64,000 bases of DNA, from contig CAZTOW010000001.1 of assembly GCA_964615375.1 (NCBI GenBank), forward strand, positions 1-64,000, written 5' to 3'. Both the position numbers and the translations under genes were made by a program. Every line of letters starts with the position of its first letter. Position 1 is the stretch's first letter. The notes under the pieces are model-generated. The model saw only the letters and a list, made by a program, of their open reading frames with translations, was not told the DNA's origin and did no database searches. Positions 51,691-59,047 of the stretch are shown here, one piece after another. This DNA is from CAZKWG01 sp964615375. Lineage in GTDB: Bacteria > Myxococcota_A > UBA796 > CAZKWG01.

Positions 51691-51699
51691 GGAGCGGAG

Positions 51700-53028
51700 A
51701 TGCTGCTTCAGTTCGCCGTCGAGAACGTCCTGAGCTTCCGTGATCGCGCGGTCCTGAGCATGCTCGCGGTGGACGGGGTGGAGCACAGCGAGGAGCAGAT
51801 CGTCCGGCTGCCGGGCCTGAAGACGCCGGTGCTCAAGGTGGCGGCGGTCTATGGGGCGAACGCCTCGGGGAAGTCGAACCTGCTGAAGGCGCTGCAGTTC
51901 TTGCGGGACCTGATCGCGATGGGGGTGAGGCCGGGACAGCGCAGCCCGAACATGGCATTTCTGCTCGACGCTGAGAGTGCCCGAGCTTCGAGTCGGTTTG
52001 AGGTTGAGCTCTTCGTCGAGGGTGCTCTATGGTCCTACGGGATTGAAGTGCGACCTGAGCGTGTGGATTCCGAGTGGCTCTACCGCAAGGAGGGGCGCGG
52101 CAAGGAGAAGATGGTCTTTGAACGCACGGCGGGGAAGACCGGCAACCCGGAGATCAGGCTGGGTACTGGGTTGAAGCTGAATACCCAGCGAAAGCAGTTC
52201 TTTCACTTCCTCGCCGAAGGGACGCGACATGTGCAGCCCTTTCTCGCTGACTGTGCAGAGCGCAATCTCGTCGAGCTTGCCCCTGTTCTTGGGTGGTTCT
52301 CCAAACGATTTGGGGTGGTCAGGGCGGCGGCGGACGTGCCTAGTATTGAGGGGTTGCTCTTCTTCGAGTCCGCGCGCCGGCAGTTCGTTGAGTCCATGCT
52401 CATGTCAGCCGATACGGGCGTTGGGCGGCTGGGAATCAGCCTCCATCCGGGTAACTCGCCAACTGCTCTGTCAGAGATGCAGAAGATACTCGGCAACTCC
52501 GGCGTAGAGGCGGCCAGCGCATTTGTCTTTGATCAGATGCAGCGCCAGGGAATTCTCGCTGAACTTTCCTTCGTAATGCTTGGCGCGCCTCACGCTGCGC
52601 TGCAAGCCTCGGAGCAGTCCGATGGGACTTTGCGTCTAATGAACCTCTCCGCCATTCTATATGACGTTATCGGCCCCACAGGGGTTGACCTCCTCGCCAT
52701 CGACGAGCTCGACCGCAGCCTCCACACCCTCCTCGCCCGCCAGCTCGTCCAGCGCTTCCTCGCCCAGACCGCCGGTCGCCCCGCGCAGCTCCTCTTCACC
52801 ACCCACGACACGAACCTGCTGGACCTCCACCTGCTCCCGCGCGACAGCGTCTGGTTCACCGAGAAGGACCGCTCTGGTGGCTCCACGCTCTACAGCCTCG
52901 CCGAGTTCAAGCCGGAGCAGCTCGACGCGCTCGGGGCCAACCTGGAGGAGGGCTACCTGCAGGGGCGCTTCGGGGCCATCCCCTTCCTGACAGACCCCCG
53001 GCGCACGGGGTGGAGCTCAGAGGGATGA
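51700..53028 (+). CDS. RloA-like AAA (AAA_15/21) ATPase, putative defence
   Basis: 442 residues. Walker A in AAVYGANASGKSNLLKAL (about 48-65), signature/Walker B region VDLLAIDELDRSLHTLLARQ, and a final LLFTTHDTNLLDLHLLPRDSVWF, the SMC/OLD-like ABC fold. The C-terminal YLQGRFGAIPFL is typical of AAA_15 ATPases paired with RloB. GC drops visibly in the centre (about 51950-52680) compared with both ends. The stop overlaps the RloB-like start. A role in phage abortive infection is known for related pairs and inferred here. Confidence 0.88.
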   Translation: MLLQFAVENVLSFRDRAVLSMLAVDGVEHSEEQIVRLPGLKTPVLKVAAVYGANASGKSNLLKALQFLRDLIAMGVRPGQRSPNMAFLLDAESARASSRFEVELFVEGALWSYGIEVRPERVDSEWLYRKEGRGKEKMVFERTAGKTGNPEIRLGTGLKLNTQRKQFFHFLAEGTRHVQPFLADCAERNLVELAPVLGWFSKRFGVVRAAADVPSIEGLLFFESARRQFVESMLMSADTGVGRLGISLHPGNSPTALSEMQKILGNSGVEAASAFVFDQMQRQGILAELSFVMLGAPHAALQASEQSDGTLRLMNLSAILYDVIGPTGVDLLAIDELDRSLHTLLARQLVQRFLAQTAGRPAQLLFTTHDTNLLDLHLLPRDSVWFTEKDRSGGSTLYSLAEFKPEQLDALGANLEEGYLQGRFGAIPFLTDPRRTGWSSEG

Positions 53029-53681
53029 GCCTGGTCCGACGAACGGGGCTGCTCGATCGGCGCGTCGCGGTGCGTGACGCGCGCCTCTTCCTCGTCGCCA
53101 CGGAGGACAGGCACGCGGGCGAGCAGTACTTCGCCGCGCTTCACGAGAACAACGTCCTGGACCGGCGGCGCGTACACGTCGTGATCCTCCCGACCCTGGA
53201 CTCCCGCTCCAGCCCGAAGGACGTCTTGACACGTCTGCTAGACTGGCATGTCAAACTCCAGCCCATGGACCAGCGTTGGATCTCGATCGACCGGGACACC
53301 TGGAAGCCCGCCATGCTTCAGGAGATCCACCGGGAGGCCGCCCAGGCCGGCGTGCAGGTCGCGATGAGCGTCCCCTGCTTCGAGGCCTGGCTGCTCCTGC
53401 ACCTCTCCGATGAGGAGCCCGGCGAGAGCGCTGACGACTGCGAGCACCGTCTGCGTGCGCTCCTCGGCGCCTACAACAAGTCCCGGATCCCAGTCGCTCA
53501 CTGGACCACCGAGGCCGTGGGCCTGGCGCGCGAGCGCGCCCGGCGACGGGATCTGCGCCCCGAGGATCGCTGGCCCTCCACCTCGGGTTCGCGCCTCTAT
53601 CGACTCCTGGACGCGCTCGAGGAGGCCGGCGCGCTCCGGTCGGGTCGCGCCGCGCTTGCACCCCGCCCCCTCCAGGAGTAG
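53025..53681 (+). CDS. RloB-like protein, partner of the ATPase
   Basis: 218 residues from ATG 53025, which overlaps the ATPase stop (ATGA) and follows AGAGGG. RloB-family signatures: FLVATEDRHAGEQYFAAL near the N-terminus, WISIDRDTWKPAMLQEI, and SVPCFEAWLLLHLSDEE, the strongest family mark. These positions (E, DxD, FE) resemble a TOPRIM-type metal centre, so a nuclease effector controlled by the ATPase is plausible. The C-terminus is Arg-rich. Confidence 0.85.
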   Translation: MSLVRRTGLLDRRVAVRDARLFLVATEDRHAGEQYFAALHENNVLDRRRVHVVILPTLDSRSSPKDVLTRLLDWHVKLQPMDQRWISIDRDTWKPAMLQEIHREAAQAGVQVAMSVPCFEAWLLLHLSDEEPGESADDCEHRLRALLGAYNKSRIPVAHWTTEAVGLARERARRRDLRPEDRWPSTSGSRLYRLLDALEEAGALRSGRAALAPRPLQE

Positions 53682-53689
53682 GTGAGCCC

Positions 53690-54112
53690 ATGCCCAGACC
53701 CTTCGTCCGCGTCCTCGGCGTGGCCCTCGCCCTCGGCGGGTGCCAGAAGCCTCCTCCTCCCCCCGAGATCCCGACCGGCAACCCGCCGGCCCCGGATCCG
53801 GTCCCACAGCCCGCGCCCGTCGACCCGAGCGGGCTCCCGGCCTGGGACGACGTGAAGTCCGGCCACCCGGAGGGCGCCACCAACCCGCCCTATCCGGTGC
53901 TGCTGGTCACGAAGGAGCCGCCGGCCTGCTACAAGGAGTGGCACGCGGGCATGCTGCCGCCGGAGCCGGGGATCCGCGAGGCGGGCGGGCGCGTGGTGGA
54001 CGGGCCGGCGCAGATCCCGCAGGGCGCGACCCAGGTGCAGTGCCCCGAGGGGCAGCCAGCCGAGCTGCTGGCGGCCTGGGAGCAGTACCTGAGCGGCGGG
54101 GAGAAGCGCTGA
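53690..54112 (+). CDS. Small proline-rich lipoprotein
   Basis: 140 residues. Signal MPRPFVRVLGVALALGGC, then a Pro-rich spacer (PPPPPEIPTGNPPAPDPVPQP) and a compact C-terminal domain with Cys in PACYKEW and QCPEGQ. No family recognised. It sits 8 bp after the RloB-like gene, likely by chance, and its stop abuts the ferritin-like gene. Confidence 0.65.
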   Translation: MPRPFVRVLGVALALGGCQKPPPPPEIPTGNPPAPDPVPQPAPVDPSGLPAWDDVKSGHPEGATNPPYPVLLVTKEPPACYKEWHAGMLPPEPGIREAGGRVVDGPAQIPQGATQVQCPEGQPAELLAAWEQYLSGGEKR

Positions 54113-54144
54113 GCCCTCGGGTCCACGCCGAGTGGGCTCGGCGG

Positions 54145-54771
54145 GTGGCGGCCGAGTATCGCAGCGCCGCGGTCACCGCCCAGGTGCTGACCTGGGGCAT
54201 CGCCGCCGGCCTGCCCGCGCCGCTCCTGCACACGGCGACGCGCGTGGTGCGCGACGAGCTCGACCACGCCGAGCTCTCCCACGGGGCGCTGGTGGCGCTG
54301 GGCGGGGAGGCGGAGCCGGTCGAGCTCACCGCCGACGCCCTGCTCCTGCCCCCGCGCGCCGGGCTTCTGGACGATCTGCTGCGCGCGGCCCTGCGCGAGC
54401 ATGCCCTGGGCGAGACCCTGGCCGTGCCCTGCTTCGCCGCCATGCGCCGGCGCGCCACCCACCCCGCCGTGCTCCCGGCCCTGGACCGGATCCTGGCGGA
54501 CGAGGCCGCGCACCGGGCCTTCGGCTGGGAGCTGCTGGACGCGCTCATCGCCCTGGACCCTGCCGTCTCCGTGCGCGCGGCCGAGCTGCTCCCCGGCCTG
54601 CGGGAGAGCTTCCGAGGCTACGCCCACCCCGTCGAGGCCCCCCCGTTGAGCCCCGACGAGCGCGCCTGCGGCCTGCTGGACAACGGCGAGTACGGCGAGC
54701 TCTTCGCGCGGACCTGGGCGGACGACATCCTCCCCCGGCTCGCCCGGCGCGGCGTCTCCCTCCCCGTTTGA
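54145..54771 (+). CDS. Ferritin-like domain protein
   Basis: About 208 residues from GTG 54145; the frame is open back to the preceding stop at 54112, so a rare start near 54109 is possible. All-helical with two carboxylate-rich helices (VRDELDHAELSHG and ILADEAAHRAFGWELLD) carrying ExxH/DExxH-like di-iron ligands, as in ferritin-like or rubrerythrin-type proteins. EHALGETLAVPCFAAM supplies a further helix with Glu. Oxidase, storage or hydroxylase role undetermined. Confidence 0.68.
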   Translation: MAAEYRSAAVTAQVLTWGIAAGLPAPLLHTATRVVRDELDHAELSHGALVALGGEAEPVELTADALLLPPRAGLLDDLLRAALREHALGETLAVPCFAAMRRRATHPAVLPALDRILADEAAHRAFGWELLDALIALDPAVSVRAAELLPGLRESFRGYAHPVEAPPLSPDERACGLLDNGEYGELFARTWADDILPRLARRGVSLPV

Positions 54772-54796
54772 CACGTCTGGCCGATTGTCATAAATT
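54768..54796 (+). promoter_or_regulatory. Sigma-70-like promoter ahead of rbfA-rtcB
   Basis: TTGACA (54768-54773, perfect -35, overlapping the upstream stop), 17-nt spacer, TAAATT (54791-54796, four of six). A transcript from here would have a leader of about 165 nt before the RbfA-like gene. Confidence 0.6.
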
Positions 54797-54848
54797 GTCT
54801 CTCAGCAGCCGCCTGCGCGCCCTCCGGGTCTGCGGGCGAGGAGGGACC

Positions 54849-54878
54849 ATGCTGCTCCGTGTCTCCAGACCAGCCTGA
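54849..54878 (+). CDS. Candidate 9-residue leader peptide
   Basis: MLLRVSRPA, with a strong GGAGGGACC ribosome site directly upstream. It lies between the promoter at 54768 and the RbfA-like start. It includes an AGA Arg codon, which is rare in this DNA. It is followed by a hairpin (54898-54920). A leader peptide or attenuator is possible; chance cannot be excluded for so short an ORF. Confidence 0.35.
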   Translation: MLLRVSRPA

Positions 54879-54897
54879 GCTTCGAGCCGCTCGCGCG

Positions 54898-54920
54898 CGC
54901 GGCGGGTTGACCCGTCCGCG
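54898..54920 (+). promoter_or_regulatory. Leader hairpin before the RbfA-like gene
   Basis: Ten base pairs (CGCGG/CCGCG and CGGGT/ACCCG) with one bulged T and a tight loop, 20 bp after the mini-ORF stop and 49 bp before the RbfA-like start. No T tract follows. Confidence 0.4.
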
Positions 54921-54969
54921 TTGATCCGCGCCGAGCCTTCAGCCCTGCTGTCTGATCGAGACCGGAAAC

Positions 54970-55377
54970 ATGAACGCCAGAGAACGCCTGATGGCGCAGC
55001 TGCGCCTGCTGTGTGCTGAACCCTGCCCCGAGGACGGGCAAGCCCGGCGACGGAAGGAGCGTCGCCCTCCCCGAGACACCCAGGACCTCCGGCTCGCCGG
55101 CCGCGTCGCGCGCTCGGTCGCGCTCGCGCTCGGCGCCGGGGACGATCCCACCCTCAACGCCCTGGTCGTGCTGGAGGGGCGGCCTGACCCGGACGCCGCG
55201 CGCGTGCTGGTGCGCGTGGTCCTGTCGGGCTCACGCGATCCGGCCGAGCTCGACGCGGCCCACGCCCGGCTGGCCGCCGCCGGGGGCTGGCTGCGCTCCG
55301 CCGTGGCCCAGGATCTCGCGCGGAGGCAGGTCCCGCGCCTGCGCTTCGAGGTCCTCCCCGACGAGGAGGGCCCATGA
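54970..55377 (+). CDS. RbfA-like ribosome-binding factor
   Basis: 135 residues. A basic N-terminus (RLMAQLRLLCAEPCPEDGQARRRKERR) precedes a KH-like segment: AGRVARSVALALGAG, then VLVRVVLSGSRDP, then AGGWLRSAVAQDLARRQVPRLRFEVLPDE. The ending is the classic RbfA pattern (LR...L..R.VP.L.F..D). RbfA aids 30S maturation by binding 16S helix 1. A second RbfA may exist elsewhere in the genome; this one is divergent and coupled by a 4-nt overlap to the RNA ligase gene. Confidence 0.75.
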   Translation: MNARERLMAQLRLLCAEPCPEDGQARRRKERRPPRDTQDLRLAGRVARSVALALGAGDDPTLNALVVLEGRPDPDAARVLVRVVLSGSRDPAELDAAHARLAAAGGWLRSAVAQDLARRQVPRLRFEVLPDEEGP

Positions 55378-56486
55378 GCGCCACCCTCCACACCTTCCTC
55401 TGCGAGCCGCTCCACGCCGAGGTGGCCGCCGCGGTCGAGCGCCTCCGCCGGGCGCCCGACGTGGCCCACGTCGCGCTCATGCCCGATGTCCACCTGGCCG
55501 AGCAGGTCTGCGTGGGCACCGTGCTGGGCACGCGGCGTCGTCTCTACCCGGCCGCGGTCGGCGGGGACATCGGCTGCGGGGTCGCCGCGATCCGCTTCGA
55601 CGGCCCCGCGGAGCGCCTGGCCGATCCCGCCCGATCCCGCCGCGTGCTCGAGCTCTGCGGGCGCCTCGTGCCGGCCATGGTCCGACCTCCCGGCGAGCAG
55701 ATCCCGCTCCCCGAGGCGCTCGTCGCGGCCCCGCTGAGCGACCGGGGCCTCCTGCGCGGATCGGCGGGTCAGCTCGGCACGCTCGGGCGGGGCAACCACT
55801 TCCTCGAGCTCCAGCGCGACGAGGAGGGCGGGCTGTGGGCCATGGTCCACTCGGGCTCGCGCGGGCTCGGGCCGGCGATCCGCGACCACCACCTGCGCGG
55901 CGCCGAGGCTGGACCGGGCGGGCTGGTCAGCCTGGACGCCGGGTCCGAGGCGGGGCGGGCCTACCTCCAGGACCTGGGCTGGGCGCTCGCCTGGGCGGAC
56001 GCCAACCGCGCCGCGATCCTCGAGCTCCTGGGCCTGGTTCTGGCGGAGACGCTGGGGGTGCAGGCCCTCCCCGAGACCCTCGTGTGCTGTCACCACAACC
56101 ACGTCCGCCTGGAATGCTGGGGCGAGCCCCTGTGGGTCCACCGCAAGGGCGCGATCCCCGCGGGCGAGGGTGAGCCCGGCCTGATCCCCGGCTCCATGGG
56201 CAGCCCGAGCTACCACGTCCTGGGTCGAGGCTGCCCCGACGCGCTGGGCTCGAGCTCCCACGGCGCGGGCCGGGCGATGAGCCGCGCCGAGGCCCGTCGT
56301 CGTGTACAACCTCGGGATCTACGCCGCCAGATGCGCGGCGTGGCCTGGGACGAGGCGAGCGCCCGCGCGCTGGTGGAGGAGGCGCCCGAGGCCTATCGGG
56401 ACATCGGCGCCGTGATGCAGGCCCAGCGCGCGCTCACCCGCGTCGTGCGGCGGGTCTGGCCGGTGCTGAGCTACAAGGGCGCCTGA
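55374..56486 (+). CDS. rtcB: RtcB-family RNA-splicing ligase (short form)
   Basis: 370 residues, about 40 shorter than E. coli RtcB. The metal and guanylylation motifs are in order: MPDVHLAEQVCVGTVLGT, AVGGDIGCGVAAI (metal-binding Asp/Cys68), LGTLGRGNHFLEL, AMVHSGSRGLG, CHHNHVRLE, HRKGAIPAGEG and LGSSSHGAGRAMSR with the catalytic His. It joins 2',3'-cyclic phosphate or 3'-phosphate RNA to 5'-OH ends using GTP. It follows the RbfA-like gene with a 4-nt overlap, suggesting an RNA or ribosome repair unit. The 3' end overlaps the convergent lipoprotein gene by 16 bp. Confidence 0.92.
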   Translation: MSATLHTFLCEPLHAEVAAAVERLRRAPDVAHVALMPDVHLAEQVCVGTVLGTRRRLYPAAVGGDIGCGVAAIRFDGPAERLADPARSRRVLELCGRLVPAMVRPPGEQIPLPEALVAAPLSDRGLLRGSAGQLGTLGRGNHFLELQRDEEGGLWAMVHSGSRGLGPAIRDHHLRGAEAGPGGLVSLDAGSEAGRAYLQDLGWALAWADANRAAILELLGLVLAETLGVQALPETLVCCHHNHVRLECWGEPLWVHRKGAIPAGEGEPGLIPGSMGSPSYHVLGRGCPDALGSSSHGAGRAMSRAEARRRVQPRDLRRQMRGVAWDEASARALVEEAPEAYRDIGAVMQAQRALTRVVRRVWPVLSYKGA

Positions 56487-56938
56487 GGTCGGACGGAGAC
56501 AGACACCTCCTCCGTCGTGACCGTGGCCGTGGTCGTGCCGAAGACGTCGCCGTCCAGCGTGACGTCGAAGGTCCAGGTGCCCGCGGGCACCTCCGTGATG
56601 TCCACGCTCAGATCCATCACGCACATGCAGCCGCAGGCGGAGTCGGAGGTCTCGCTCAGGACCTCCACCTCGTAGGTGTCGTCCGAGACGGTCCAGGAGG
56701 CGGCCGGGCTCGGGCAGCAGTTGATGGTGGTCTCCGCGAGCAGGAGCGTCACCGTGCTCCCCGAGGCGCTCGCCGAGAGGCTCGGGTGCGCCTCATAAGG
56801 CTCGCCCGTGTCCGGAGCCGGCGGGTCGGGGCGGTAGGGGGAGCCGAGGCAGGTGCCAGAGCTGACCTCGGCGGACTTCGGCGCGCCGATAGTGCAGGCG
56901 CAGAGCGCGAACAGGGTGAGGGTGAGGGCCACGCGCAT
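56471..56938 (-). CDS. Small lipoprotein of unknown function
   Basis: 155 residues from ATG 56938 with GGAGAG upstream. Lipobox LFALCAC, then Cys residues (SSGTCLGSP, TTINCCPSP, ACGCMCVMD) in a beta-rich domain ending DVTLDGDVFGTTTATVTTEEVSV, which resembles an Ig-like fold. Function not recognised. Overlaps the rtcB end. Confidence 0.68.
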   Translation of the reverse strand: MRVALTLTLFALCACTIGAPKSAEVSSGTCLGSPYRPDPPAPDTGEPYEAHPSLSASASGSTVTLLLAETTINCCPSPAASWTVSDDTYEVEVLSETSDSACGCMCVMDLSVDITEVPAGTWTFDVTLDGDVFGTTTATVTTEEVSVSVRPQAPL

Positions 56939-57113
56939 GATTCTCTCCTCCGTGCCTGCCCCCAGTCTGGCCCGGCCCTGTCGCCGCGTGGGTGTGGACC
57001 TGTAGCGAAATTGTATCCAACTGTAGGCCGACCGCGCGCCTCGCGGCGTGGACAGCGCGCGCCGCCGCGCTACGTTTCCCGCGGCGCGATGGACCCGACC
57101 CGGGAGTGCGGAC

Positions 57114-57770
57114 ATGGCGGACAACGGCGGCGGGAGCGGCTGGCTGCTCAAGGGGCTCGGCTGCATGGGCGTGCTGGCGATCCTCTGCTGCTGCGGCGGC
57201 TTCGTGGGCATCCAGCTCTTCCCGATGATGTTCCTGTCCTATTTCCTGTCGGACACCCCGCTGCCCGGCCCCACGGTCGAGCCGAAGCCCGTGGTCGCCG
57301 CGCTGGAGCAGGGGGCCGCCTGCGCCCTGCTGGCCACCGTCGGCGAGGCGCGGCTCTCCCCCGAGGCGGTCGAGCGCTGGGTCGCGGGCAAGGGCGACCC
57401 GGAGCTGCGCGTGCTGCGCGTCGGCGCCAGCGGGGACGAGGGCTCGCTGGAGCTCTCCGTGGCCACCGAGGAGCAGCCTCCGCGCTACTTCAACCTCCAG
57501 CTCCAGGGCGCGTTCACCATGGACCGGGGCTGGTTCACCGACCTCCGGCTGAGCCGCGTGATCGTCCGCGATCACGACTGGTCCTCCTATGTGACGGGCA
57601 TGCAGCTCGCGGAGAACGCGAACCAGAGCCTGGCCAACCAGCGCGCGGAGCAGCCGGAGGCGGCGATGCTGCTCGACGGGATCGAGCACCTCGCCGTTGA
57701 GGGCGGCTCCTACGTGATCCGCCTCCAGCCGGACAGCGTGGCGATGCAGCGCCTCTGCGGGGCGCGCTGA
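57114..57770 (+). CDS. Single-span membrane protein of unknown function
   Basis: 218 residues from ATG 57114 (GGGAG upstream). One TM segment near residues 14-45 with an unusual Cys cluster (LGCMGVLAILCCCGGFVG). It is followed by an alpha/beta domain with VEPKPVVAALEQGAACALLATV and YFNLQLQGAFTMDRGWFTDLRLS. The Cys run is typical of palmitoylated-style or zinc-less anchors but no family is clear. Confidence 0.65.
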   Translation: MADNGGGSGWLLKGLGCMGVLAILCCCGGFVGIQLFPMMFLSYFLSDTPLPGPTVEPKPVVAALEQGAACALLATVGEARLSPEAVERWVAGKGDPELRVLRVGASGDEGSLELSVATEEQPPRYFNLQLQGAFTMDRGWFTDLRLSRVIVRDHDWSSYVTGMQLAENANQSLANQRAEQPEAAMLLDGIEHLAVEGGSYVIRLQPDSVAMQRLCGAR

Positions 57771-57789
57771 GCTCGCTGGCGAGCCAGGC

Positions 57790-58479
57790 TCAACCGCCGA
57801 TGTTCACCGGCTTCGGCAGCATCGGGATGATGGCGTTGACGAAGCTGGAGAGATTGCGCGTCTGGAGGTAGATCTCGCCCGGTCCGGTGTAGCGGCAGAC
57901 CAGGCCCTCGCCCGAGGTGACCGAGCTCAGCACCCCGCGCGCCGCCTTGTCCAGGGTGAAGCTCACGCTGGCGTCGAAGGCGACGATGTGGCCCGTGTCC
58001 ACCACGTAGGTCTCGCCCGGGGCCAGCACCACCTTGTGGATCGCGCCGTAGCTGGACAGCAGGAGCAGCCCGGTGCCGCTCACCCGCACCATGAAGGCGC
58101 CCTCGCCCGCCACGATGGAGCCGAGCCCGGCGAACTTCGTCTCCAGCTGGAGCGAGGCCGTGCCCGCCAGGTAGCTGCCCTTCTGCACCATGAAGGACTG
58201 CTGGTTCATCTCCACGCCCATGATGTCGCCGGGCATGGCCGGGGCCAGCAGGATCTCGCCCGGCCCGCCCTCGGCGGTGTACGTGGACTGGAAGAAGCTC
58301 TCGCCGGCGAGCATGGAGCGGCCGAGCGCCTTCAGCAGGCCGCCCTCCATCTTGGACTCCAGCCGGAGGTTGCTGGACATCCCGACCATGGCGCCCGACT
58401 CGGTGCGGATCGTCTCGTTGGCCTCGAGCTGGACGTGGGCCAGGGCGAAGGAGGGGCGGTAGAGGACGCGGTGCTGCAC
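57790..58479 (-). CDS. AIM24 / TIGR00266-family protein
   Basis: 229 residues, all beta. FALAHVQLEANETIRTESGAMVGM, AMPGDIMGVEMNQQSFMVQKGSYLAG, LETKFAGLGSIVAGEGAFMVRVSGTG and PGETYVVDTGHIVAFDASV match the AIM24 (TIGR00266) trimeric beta-barrel family, whose biochemical role in bacteria is unknown. Co-oriented with the next upstream gene, 15 bp apart, probably co-transcribed. Confidence 0.9.
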   Translation of the reverse strand: MQHRVLYRPSFALAHVQLEANETIRTESGAMVGMSSNLRLESKMEGGLLKALGRSMLAGESFFQSTYTAEGGPGEILLAPAMPGDIMGVEMNQQSFMVQKGSYLAGTASLQLETKFAGLGSIVAGEGAFMVRVSGTGLLLLSSYGAIHKVVLAPGETYVVDTGHIVAFDASVSFTLDKAARGVLSSVTSGEGLVCRYTGPGEIYLQTRNLSSFVNAIIPMLPKPVNIGG

Positions 58480-58494
58480 GGGGGACCTCTCGGA

Positions 58495-58992
58495 TCAGAA
58501 GAACTGCCAGTCCTGGACGACCTCGCCGCGCTTCCGGCGCTGGGCGATGAGGTAGGCGTCGGCGGCGGCCACGATGTTGAGCAGGCCGCCCATGCCGCAG
58601 GTGGGGAAGGCGATAATCAGGAGCACGAGCCCCTTCATGCTCTGCCCGGCGAGGATCTGGCCTAAACCCGGCACGATCAGGCTGGCCAGGCCGGCGACCA
58701 TCGGGTCGGGGGCGTTGACGCTGGGCTGCGCGGGCGGTCGGGCGACAGGGGGCGCGGTCCGCGGCGAGACCGGCGGCGGCGAGATCGGGCGAGGGGGCGG
58801 GGGCGGCTCGGCGCGCGGAGGTGGCGCGGCGCGCGGGGGCGGCTCGGCGGCCTGAGGGGCGGAGAGCTCCGGGGCTATCGGCGCGGGCGGCTCCAGCGGG
58901 GGGAGCGCGGCGCCCGAGGTCGCGACCGGGTCGGCGCCGCCGTAGAATGCGGCCAGGTCTTCCTCAGGCGAGACGACCACGTGACGGGGCAT
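58495..58992 (-). CDS. Proline-rich protein with TM2-like membrane domain
   Basis: 165 residues. An acidic start (MPRHVVVSPEEDLAAFYGG) leads into a long Pro/Ala-rich cytoplasmic stretch, then a C-terminal pair of hydrophobic helices. These carry the TM2-like phrase LIVPGLGQILAGQSMKGL and AADAYLIAQRRKRG. Likely an inner-membrane protein co-expressed with AIM24. Function unknown. Confidence 0.75.
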   Translation of the reverse strand: MPRHVVVSPEEDLAAFYGGADPVATSGAALPPLEPPAPIAPELSAPQAAEPPPRAAPPPRAEPPPPPRPISPPPVSPRTAPPVARPPAQPSVNAPDPMVAGLASLIVPGLGQILAGQSMKGLVLLIIAFPTCGMGGLLNIVAAADAYLIAQRRKRGEVVQDWQFF

Positions 58993-59047
58993 CGAGGCTC
59001 CAGGATTGGGAAGCCACCTATCCGCTCAGCCCGGGTCGCGCACCCGC

